Positions 35,387 to 41,840 of a stretch of DNA of 64,000 nucleotides are shown one piece after another. Under the pieces are notes generated by a model. It saw only the letters and a list, made by a program, of their open reading frames with translations. It was not told the DNA's origin and made no database searches. The stretch is from JBBQZO01 sp038207625 (GTDB lineage Bacteria; Pseudomonadota; Gammaproteobacteria; Burkholderiales; Burkholderiaceae_D). The stretch covers positions 62,001 through 126,000 of the forward strand of contig JBBQZO010000003.1 in NCBI GenBank assembly GCA_038207625.1, written 5' to 3'. The translations under genes and the position numbers were made by a program. Within the stretch, counting starts at the first letter, position 1; the number at the start of each line of letters is the position of its first letter.

Positions 35387-37009
35387 ATGCCAAGCAAACC
35401 TGTCAAACCGCCAGCGCCGGCCGCCCCCGCCGCGGCCGAGCAGAATCCGGCCGACATAGCGCGCGAAGCCTTCCGCCGTCTGGCCACGCGCCGCATCGCC
35501 CCGACGCCGGAGGCGTATCGCACCATCTATCTGGAGATCGCCGGCCTGTCCGAGCCGGACCCGGAGCCGAGCGCCGTCGTGCCCGAGGCGGCGCCGCCGG
35601 CCGACAGCGGCGCCGAGCGGGTGCTGTCCGAGTTTGCCACCCGTTTGACCGACACGGCGGGCGAGGTCAGCGAGTTCGGGCACCGCTTCAACCGCGCCGT
35701 CAAGGCGCGCGACTGGGATGGCTACGCGAAGAGTCTGTCCCAGCTGATCGAAAAACACATCCGCAAGAGCAGTCCGGCGATCGAGACGCTGGGCGCGGCC
35801 GAGGGCCAGGAAGCGCGCCAGTTGCGCGATCTGCTCAGCCGCACCCTGACCTTCGCGGTGGCGTCGCTATTGACCGGTTCGCCCAAGCTGGTGGCCGAAT
35901 CGGAGGCGCTGGGCGCGGCCGTCAAGCTGGCCCACAGCGACGAGGCAATGGGCGAAATCGGCACGCGGCTGAAACAGCTGTGCTACCAGATCGAACTCAA
36001 GAGCGGCGACGTGGCCGAACAACAGGAGCTGCTGCTGCGCCTGTTCAAGCTGCTGCTCGAGAACGTCAGCGAACTGCTCGACGACGACAGCTGGCTGCGC
36101 GGCCAGATCGAAGCGGTGCAAAGCCTGATCAGCGGTCCGCTCGACCAGCGCGCGCTGGAAGACGCCACGCGCAGCCTGAAAGAAGTGATCTACAAGCAGG
36201 GCCAGTTAAAGCACAGCCTGTCGGACGTCAAGCTGACGGTGAAGAACATGATGATGACCTTCATCGACCGGCTCGGCCAGGTGGCCGCCTCGACGGGCGA
36301 CTTCCACGAAAAAATCGGCGGCTTCTCGGAGAAGATCAGCCGGGCCGACAACATCGCCGAGCTCAACCAGGTGCTCGACGAGGTGCTGCGCGAGACGCGC
36401 CTGGTGCAGGCCGAGGCGCTGCGCTCGCGCGACAAGATGATCCTGGCGCGTCAGGAAGTGCAGGACGCCGAGGTGCGCATCCACACCCTGGAAGCGAAAC
36501 TGCAACATTTGAGCGAACTGGTGCGCGAGGACCAGTTGACGGGCAGCCTGAACCGGCGCGGCCTGGACGATGTGTTCGAACGCGAAACGGCGCGCTCGGA
36601 CCGGCGCGGCACGCCGCTGTGCGTGGCGCTGCTCGACCTGGACGACTTCAAGCGCCTCAACGACACCTACGGCCACATCGCCGGCGACGCCGCGTTGAAG
36701 CATCTGGTCAAGATCGTCAAGGACACGCTGCGCCAGATGGACGTGATCGCCCGCTTCGGCGGCGAGGAGTTCCTGATCCTGCTGCCAGAGACGACCGTCG
36801 AGGCGGCCTCCCAGACGATGACGCGGCTGCAGCGCGAGCTGACCAAGCACTTCTTCCTGCACGAAAATGAAAAAGTGCTGATCACCTTCTCGGCCGGGGT
36901 GGCGCTGCGCGCGCCCAACGAGGACCAGGCCACGCTGGTCAAGCGCGCCGACAAGGCCATGTACCAGGCCAAGCAGACGGGCAAGAACCGGGTCGTCGTG
37001 GCCGAGTAA
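35387..37009 (+). CDS. Diguanylate cyclase (GGDEF)
   Basis: This 540-residue protein has a helical N-terminal region without membrane segments, including coiled coil near 340-370, and a C-terminal GGDEF domain. The active site is GGEEF at 458-462. The inhibitory-site motif RQMD lies exactly five residues before it, so product feedback by c-di-GMP is expected. The ATG at 35387 was preferred to an upstream ATG at 35342 because AGG lies nearer and the protein begins with the same Pro/Ala-rich leader. The gene lies just before the flagellin genes, and YcgR is encoded downstream, so it may tune motility. Confidence 0.88.
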   Translation: MPSKPVKPPAPAAPAAAEQNPADIAREAFRRLATRRIAPTPEAYRTIYLEIAGLSEPDPEPSAVVPEAAPPADSGAERVLSEFATRLTDTAGEVSEFGHRFNRAVKARDWDGYAKSLSQLIEKHIRKSSPAIETLGAAEGQEARQLRDLLSRTLTFAVASLLTGSPKLVAESEALGAAVKLAHSDEAMGEIGTRLKQLCYQIELKSGDVAEQQELLLRLFKLLLENVSELLDDDSWLRGQIEAVQSLISGPLDQRALEDATRSLKEVIYKQGQLKHSLSDVKLTVKNMMMTFIDRLGQVAASTGDFHEKIGGFSEKISRADNIAELNQVLDEVLRETRLVQAEALRSRDKMILARQEVQDAEVRIHTLEAKLQHLSELVREDQLTGSLNRRGLDDVFERETARSDRRGTPLCVALLDLDDFKRLNDTYGHIAGDAALKHLVKIVKDTLRQMDVIARFGGEEFLILLPETTVEAASQTMTRLQRELTKHFFLHENEKVLITFSAGVALRAPNEDQATLVKRADKAMYQAKQTGKNRVVVAE

Positions 37010-37027
37010 CTGGCCTTGGCATCTGGA

Positions 37028-37060
37028 CAACACGGGCCCGCGCGCAGCGGGCCCGTGTTG
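37028..37060 (+). terminator. Terminator after the diguanylate cyclase gene
   Basis: A perfect 14-bp stem (CAACACGGGCCCGC pairing with GCGGGCCCGTGTTG) encloses the loop GCGCA, followed by CGTTT. It lies 18 bases after the stop. Confidence 0.75.
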
Positions 37061-37244
37061 CGTTTACAGCCACAAAAATTGCCAGCGGCAGCGCGGCGCG
37101 GCGCTTTCTTGCTATCTCAAACAGCGTGTATTGCATAAAAATATAATTATTTTCACCCTCAAGATTCGACATTTACTGTCGTTTAACGGGCACGGGTTTG
37201 GAAATTGTAGGCACAGAAATTGGAATTATTAACGTTTTCTTCCA

Positions 37245-37271
37245 TCAACTTTTTCGTGACGGCACCGTTAC
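37245..37271 (+). promoter_or_regulatory. Sigma-28 (FliA) promoter of the first flagellin gene
   Basis: TCAACTTT, 11 bases, ACCGTTAC. Compared with the TAAAGTTT-N11-GCCGATAA consensus it matches six of eight and five of eight positions with exact spacing. It aligns base for base with the stronger promoter of the second flagellin gene. The leader would be about 90 bases. Confidence 0.65.
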
Positions 37272-37292
37272 CAATTTCAACAGCGGTTTGAT

Positions 37293-37312
37293 TGTCTCGG
37301 AACAGCGAGGCA
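37293..37312 (+). promoter_or_regulatory. Conserved hairpin in the first flagellin leader
   Basis: TGTCTCG and CGAGGCA form a 7-bp stem (one G-U pair) around a 6-base loop. The second flagellin leader has the same hairpin at the same distance, with two stem changes that keep pairing. It is in the predicted 5' untranslated region. Confidence 0.55.
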
Positions 37313-37368
37313 GACCAAAGTGAAATGCGGCACAGTGCCCGATTCGAAATACTAGTTTGGAGAACGAA

Positions 37369-39003
37369 ATGACTGCAAATATCAACACCAACCTTGCCTC
37401 ACTGAATGCGCAACGCAACCTGAACGTGTCCCAGTCGTCACTGGCTACCTCGTTGCAACGGCTCTCCTCCGGTTTGCGCATTAACAGCGCCAAGGACGAT
37501 GCTGCCGGCCTGGCCATTTCCGAGCGTTTTACCTCGCAAATCCGCGGTAACAACCAGGCGGTGCGTAACGCCAACGACGGCATCTCGCTGGCGCAAACGG
37601 CCGAGGGTGGCTTGTCCACCGCCGGCGACCTGCTGCAGCGGGTACGCGAACTGGCAGTGCAGTCGGCCAACGGCAGCAACTCCAATTCGGACCGCACCTC
37701 GATCCAGGGTGAGGTGTCCGCCTTGACTCAGGAACTTGACCGCGTCGCCAATACGACCCAGTTCAACGGCCAGAACGTACTCGACGGCAGCCTGACCAGC
37801 ACCCAGTTCCAGGTCGGCGCCAACGCCAACCAGACCATTAACGTCGGTGTGGCCAGCGCCAAGGCTTCCGACATCGGCAACAACACCACCAGCACCTCGA
37901 TCGGCGCAACCGCCGGTTCGGTCTCCCAAGCGATTGGCAACACCGGCGGCGGCACCCCGATCGCCAACAACGTCACCGCCCAAGAGTTGAGCGTCACGTC
38001 CGGTAACGGTCTGAAGAACTACGTCGAAGTGGCCGCCGGCGACAGCGCCAAGGCGATCGCCGCCAACGTCAATCTGAAGAGCGCAGCGTCCGGCGTGTCC
38101 GCCACCGCCTCGTCGGTTGCCACCATCAACTTTGACACCAACTTCGCCAACGCCGGCACCACCCCGGTCGGTTCGGTTCAGTTCACGCTGCGCGGCGCCA
38201 ATTCGGTCGCCAACGACGTGAACGCTCAACCGGTGACGATTTCGGCCGCCATCAAGGGCAACGACCTGTCGGCCGTGGCACAAGCGGTGAATGCGCAAAC
38301 GGGCATCACCAACATCACCGCCAGCATCAACCAGAGCAATGAACTGGTGCTCACCGACAAGGCCGGCAATGACATCCAGATCGGCAACACCGGTGTGGCG
38401 ATCTCCGGTACCAGCGGCAATCAGGGCCTGACCGGCGCCACCATCCGCGGTGCCGACACGGCTCCTGCAGTCGGTGCCACGGCAGCCGTCAAGGGCGCAG
38501 CGATCACCGTTGCCGACGCCGGTGCGGCATCGGAATCGGTGACCGTCGGCGGCCACGTCGATTTCTCCTCGACCAGCGGCTTCTCGATCACCACCCTGGC
38601 GCCTCCAGGCGCAGGTGCACCGGGCAGCGGCGCTGCCAGCGGCAGCACCAGCGTGTTGTCGGCCGCGTCGGTGGGCAGCTCCTTGCAGTCGGTGGCCAAG
38701 ATCGACGTCAGCAGTGTCGAAGGCGCCAATGCGGCCCTGTTGACCATCGATTCGGCACTGACGTCGATCAACAGCAACCGTGCGGCACTCGGTGCGATCC
38801 AAAACCGTTTTGCCTCGACCATCTCGAACCTGCAAACGACGACGGAAAACTTGTCCGCCTCGCGTAGCCGGATTCAAGATACCGACTTCGCATCGGAAAC
38901 GGCCAACCTGACGCGCGGCCAGATCCTGCAACAAGCCGGTACCGCGATCTTGGCGCAAGCGAACTCGCTGCCGAACGGTGTGTTGGCCCTGTTGCGTGGT
39001 TAA
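37369..39003 (+). CDS. fliC: Flagellin (copy 1)
   Basis: This 544-residue filament subunit has the conserved N-terminal D0/D1 region (MTANINTNLASLNAQRNL, and RLSSGLRINSAKDDAAGLAI at about 31-50) and C-terminal D1/D0 region ending NSLPNGVLALLRG. The central 170-440 region is Gly/Ala/Ser/Thr-rich and variable, as expected for surface-exposed D2/D3. GGAG lies upstream of the ATG at 37369. It differs from copy 2 mainly around residues 167-203 and in the 370-410 region; the rest is nearly identical. It is transcribed from its own sigma-28-type promoter and ends before a strong terminator. Secretion needs the FliS chaperone encoded downstream. Confidence 0.97.
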   Translation: MTANINTNLASLNAQRNLNVSQSSLATSLQRLSSGLRINSAKDDAAGLAISERFTSQIRGNNQAVRNANDGISLAQTAEGGLSTAGDLLQRVRELAVQSANGSNSNSDRTSIQGEVSALTQELDRVANTTQFNGQNVLDGSLTSTQFQVGANANQTINVGVASAKASDIGNNTTSTSIGATAGSVSQAIGNTGGGTPIANNVTAQELSVTSGNGLKNYVEVAAGDSAKAIAANVNLKSAASGVSATASSVATINFDTNFANAGTTPVGSVQFTLRGANSVANDVNAQPVTISAAIKGNDLSAVAQAVNAQTGITNITASINQSNELVLTDKAGNDIQIGNTGVAISGTSGNQGLTGATIRGADTAPAVGATAAVKGAAITVADAGAASESVTVGGHVDFSSTSGFSITTLAPPGAGAPGSGAASGSTSVLSAASVGSSLQSVAKIDVSSVEGANAALLTIDSALTSINSNRAALGAIQNRFASTISNLQTTTENLSASRSRIQDTDFASETANLTRGQILQQAGTAILAQANSLPNGVLALLRG

Positions 39004-39042
39004 GCCGTCATGAATTGACAGCAACACGTCGATTTTGACCGG

Positions 39043-39074
39043 TTCCCCGGCTGACTATTCAGCCGGGGAATTTT
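39043..39074 (+). terminator. Rho-independent terminator after flagellin copy 1
   Basis: A perfect 12-bp stem (TTCCCCGGCTGA pairing with TCAGCCGGGGAA), loop CTAT, followed by TTTT. It lies 39 bases after the stop and 16 before the flaG start. Some read-through into flaG is likely needed unless flaG has its own promoter. Confidence 0.85.
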
Positions 39075-39089
39075 CACAAAGGAAGCATC

Positions 39090-39461
39090 ATGAGCATCCC
39101 ATCCATTGGCGCTGCCGCACCCAGAGCGCCAGAGCGAGCCTTCGGTGTTGACGCCGTCGCTCCCCAGCCCGCCGCCCGCGCGCCCGCCACCACGCTCGAG
39201 ACCGCTGCCGCGGTGCAGCAAGCCGCTCCCGTGCCGTCGCTCGATCAGGTGCACCAGGCCGTCGCCAACATCAACAAGTCCTTGCAGTCGCTGTCGCAAG
39301 ATATTGAGTTTTCCGTCGACCATGACAGCAATCGCACCATCGTCAAAGTCGTCGATCAAAAAACCAAGGAAGTGATCCGCCAGATCCCCTCACCCGAAGC
39401 ACTGGAAATCGCCAAAGCACTCGACACCGTCAAGGGCTTGCTGATCAAACAGACCGCCTGA
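39090..39461 (+). CDS. flaG: FlaG-family flagellar protein
   Basis: This 123-residue protein has a Pro/Ala-rich N-terminal half and the conserved C-terminal FlaG block (SLSQDIEFSVDHDSNRTIVK, then VVDQKTKEVIRQIPSPEAL). FlaG affects filament length in several genera, but its molecular role is unclear. AAAGGA precedes the ATG. It lies between two flagellin genes and behind the terminator of the first, an arrangement that could keep its level low relative to flagellin. Confidence 0.92.
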   Translation: MSIPSIGAAAPRAPERAFGVDAVAPQPAARAPATTLETAAAVQQAAPVPSLDQVHQAVANINKSLQSLSQDIEFSVDHDSNRTIVKVVDQKTKEVIRQIPSPEALEIAKALDTVKGLLIKQTA

Positions 39462-39560
39462 GCACCCACTGCCCGTCCGCATTGGCCCAGGCCAGTTGCG
39501 CACCGACGAATCGACCCGATTCGCCGGCCGAATAAGTTCGTCCCGAAATTTCCTCCATTT

Positions 39561-39614
39561 CCCAGCTTGCCCCGCTCTCCCACGCTGCCCCGCCTTCCCA
39601 ATTTGTCCTGCCTT
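39561..39614. repeat. Degenerate 18-bp pyrimidine-rich tandem repeat
   Basis: Three adjacent 18-base units begin CCCAGCTTGCCC, CCCACGCTGCCC and CCCAATTTGTCC, and end in GCTCT, GCCTT and GCCTT. Weaker partial units flank them to about 39650. The plus strand is strikingly poor in purines. Confidence 0.55.
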
Positions 39615-39830
39615 CCCGTACGGCCCCCGTCCTTATTTGCCCCGCCCTGCCGGCTCAACCTGCCCTCGCAGTGCGCCCACTTGCCGGCCTGCCGATCTTT
39701 CCGAATTCGCTGCGCCGTCCAGTTTGCGTGCGTTTCCGACCTTTCCATCTGCCTGGACAACACGCTTGCCCAGGCGGTGCACCGGCACGTAGCAGCCGAT
39801 ATTTATTGCTAATTAAAATGTTTTTATCCA

Positions 39831-39857
39831 TTAATTTTCACTATCTGCTGCCGTTAA
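39831..39857 (+). promoter_or_regulatory. Sigma-28 (FliA) promoter of the second flagellin gene
   Basis: TTAATTTT, 11 bases, GCCGTTAA. It matches six of eight and seven of eight consensus positions with exact spacing. Predicted leader length is about 90 bases, as for copy 1. Confidence 0.8.
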
Positions 39858-39878
39858 CAGTCATGACAGCGGTTTGAT

Positions 39879-39898
39879 TGCTTCGCATCGACGAGGCA
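39879..39898 (+). promoter_or_regulatory. Conserved hairpin in the second flagellin leader
   Basis: TGCTTCG and CGAGGCA form a 7-bp stem with a 6-base loop. Relative to the copy-1 hairpin, positions 3 and 4 of the stem are swapped between T and C, so a G-U and a G-C pair exchange places. The loops differ in sequence but not in length. Confidence 0.55.
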
Positions 39899-39954
39899 GA
39901 CCAATGTGAAGTGGGCAATCGGCCCGATGTACCGAATTCGTCTGGAGAACTCGC

Positions 39955-41589
39955 ATGACCGCAAATATCAATACCAACCTTGCCTCGCTCAATGCGCAGC
40001 GCAACCTGAACGTGTCCCAATCGTCGCTGGCGACGTCGCTGCAACGCCTGTCGTCGGGCCTGCGCATCAACAGCGCCAAGGACGATGCGGCCGGCCTGGC
40101 CATTTCCGAGCGTTTTACCTCGCAAATTCGCGGCAACAACCAGGCGGTGCGCAACGCCAACGACGGCATCTCGCTGGCCCAGACGGCCGAGGGTGGTTTG
40201 TCCACCGCCGGCGACCTGCTGCAGCGGGTGCGCGAACTGGCCGTGCAGTCGGCCAACGGCAGCAACTCCAACTCGGACCGCGCCTCGATTCAGGGCGAAG
40301 TGTCGGCCTTGACGCAAGAGCTGGACCGGGTCGCCAACACCACCCAGTTCAACGGCCAGAACGTGCTCGACGGCAGCCTGACCAGCACCCAATTTCAGGT
40401 CGGCGCCAATGCCAACCAGACCATCAACGTCGGCGTGGCCAGCGCCAAGGCCACCGACATCGGCAATAACACGGCCAGCAGCGCCAATGGCGCGAGCGCC
40501 GGCTCGATCTCGCAGGCGCTCGGCAACGCCGGCGGTGGTGCCACCGTCGCCAACAACGTCAGCGCCCAGGAGTTGAGCGTCACCTCGGGCAACGGTCTGA
40601 AGAACTATGTCGAAGTGGCCGCCGGCGACAGCGCCAAGGCGATCGCCGCCAACGTCAACTTGAAAAGCGCAGCGTCCGGCGTGTCCGCCACCGCCTCGTC
40701 GGTTGCCACCATCAACTTCGATAGCAACTTCGCCAACGCCGGCACGACCCCGGTCGGCTCGGTCCAGTTCACGCTGCGCGGCGCCAATTCGGTCGCCAAC
40801 GACGTCAACGCTCAGCCGGTGACGATTTCGGCCGCTATCAAGGGCAATGACCTGTCGGCCGTGGCCCAGGCGGTGAATGCGCAAACGGGCATCACCAACA
40901 TTACCGCCAGCATCAATCAAAGCAATGAGCTGGTGCTCACCGACAAGGCCGGCAACGATATCCAGGTCGGCAACACCGGCACGGCGATCGCCGGCACGAG
41001 CGGCAACCAGGGCCTGACCGGCGCCACCATCCGCGGCGCCGACACCACCCCGGCCATTGGCGCCAGCGCCGCCGTCAAGGGCGCGGCGATCAGCTTCGCC
41101 GACGCCGGCGCGGCGTCCGAAGCGGTCACCGTCGGCGGACATGTCGATTTTTCGTCCACCAGCGGTTTCTCGATCACCACGCTGGCCGCTCCCGGCGCGG
41201 GCGCGCCCGGCAGCGGCGCCGCCAGCGGCAGCACCAGCGTGTTGTCGGCCGCGTCGGTGGGCAGCTCCTTGCAGTCGGTGGCCAAGATCGACGTCAGCAG
41301 CGTCGAGGGCGCCAATGCGGCCCTGTTGACCATCGATGCGGCGCTGACCTCGATTAACAGCAACCGCGCTTCGCTTGGCGCGATCCAGAACCGCTTCGCC
41401 TCGACCATTTCGAACCTGCAAACGACGACGGAAAACCTGTCCGCCTCGCGCAGCCGGATTCAGGACACCGACTTCGCCTCGGAGACGGCCAACCTGACGC
41501 GCGGCCAGATCCTGCAACAGGCCGGCACCGCCATCCTGGCCCAAGCCAACTCCTTGCCCAACGGCGTGCTGGCCTTGTTGCGCGGCTAG
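39955..41589 (+). CDS. fliC: Flagellin (copy 2)
   Basis: This second flagellin has 544 residues, the same length as copy 1. The N- and C-terminal filament-core regions are essentially identical to copy 1. Differences concentrate around residues 167-203 (for example TASSANGASAGSISQALGNA here) and 370-410. Synonymous changes are spread over the gene, so the copies are not freshly duplicated. GGAG precedes the ATG. It has the stronger of the two sigma-28-type promoters. It is followed by a GC-rich hairpin and then by fliD with its own promoter. Confidence 0.97.
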   Translation: MTANINTNLASLNAQRNLNVSQSSLATSLQRLSSGLRINSAKDDAAGLAISERFTSQIRGNNQAVRNANDGISLAQTAEGGLSTAGDLLQRVRELAVQSANGSNSNSDRASIQGEVSALTQELDRVANTTQFNGQNVLDGSLTSTQFQVGANANQTINVGVASAKATDIGNNTASSANGASAGSISQALGNAGGGATVANNVSAQELSVTSGNGLKNYVEVAAGDSAKAIAANVNLKSAASGVSATASSVATINFDSNFANAGTTPVGSVQFTLRGANSVANDVNAQPVTISAAIKGNDLSAVAQAVNAQTGITNITASINQSNELVLTDKAGNDIQVGNTGTAIAGTSGNQGLTGATIRGADTTPAIGASAAVKGAAISFADAGAASEAVTVGGHVDFSSTSGFSITTLAAPGAGAPGSGAASGSTSVLSAASVGSSLQSVAKIDVSSVEGANAALLTIDAALTSINSNRASLGAIQNRFASTISNLQTTTENLSASRSRIQDTDFASETANLTRGQILQQAGTAILAQANSLPNGVLALLRG

Positions 41590-41596
41590 ACGATCT

Positions 41597-41613
41597 GCCG
41601 GGCGGCGCCCGGC
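41597..41613 (+). terminator. Hairpin after flagellin copy 2
   Basis: GCCGGGC and GCCCGGC form a perfect 7-bp stem with a 3-base loop, seven bases after the stop. There is no T-tract, so terminator function is tentative. Confidence 0.4.
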
Positions 41614-41779
41614 GCCGTCCCGGCCCGCACGGCCAGGGCGACGCGTAAGCGTGCGCGCCGCGCGCCAGAAAGACTATACTGTTACGGTAGGTGTTCGGCA
41701 CCGGAGGCGTCGCGCTCACAGCGCGCGCGCGGGTCTGCGCAAGCGCGCGAGCGCCCAAACTGGCGCATAAAGCCCCCTC

Positions 41780-41806
41780 TCAAGTCCTGTTTGATTTTGC
41801 CGATAA
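41780..41806 (+). promoter_or_regulatory. Sigma-28 (FliA) promoter of the fliD operon
   Basis: TCAAGTCC, 11 bases, GCCGATAA. The -10 box is a perfect consensus match and the -35 box matches five of eight. It lies 34 bases upstream of the GTG start of fliD. Confidence 0.85.
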
Positions 41807-41840
41807 TCACTCATACTGTTGTTTTCGTTTGGAGGATTTT

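Larger units (their letters stand above)
37010..37368. other. Control region upstream of the first flagellin gene
   Basis: This 359-bp stretch contains the cyclase terminator, an AT-rich segment (37115-37240), a sigma-28-type promoter and a leader hairpin, the last two listed separately. No gene is seen. Confidence 0.7.
39462..39954. other. Region between flaG and the second flagellin gene
   Basis: This 493-bp stretch has a pyrimidine-rich segment with degenerate 18-bp repeats (39561-39614 and beyond), followed by an AT-rich block with the second flagellin promoter and leader hairpin. The ORFs here are repeat-driven and not convincing. Confidence 0.6.

Noticed and set aside
37336..37346. GCCCGATT just before the first flagellin start as a sigma-28 -10 box
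   Set aside because: A similar string occurs before copy 2, but spacing to any -35-like box is wrong and the leader would be under 20 bases. The upstream pair with exact 11-base spacing fits better.
37438..41544. Two long open frames antisense to the flagellin genes
   Set aside because: They are near copies of each other only because the flagellins are; the translation is low-complexity Gly/Arg/Asp.
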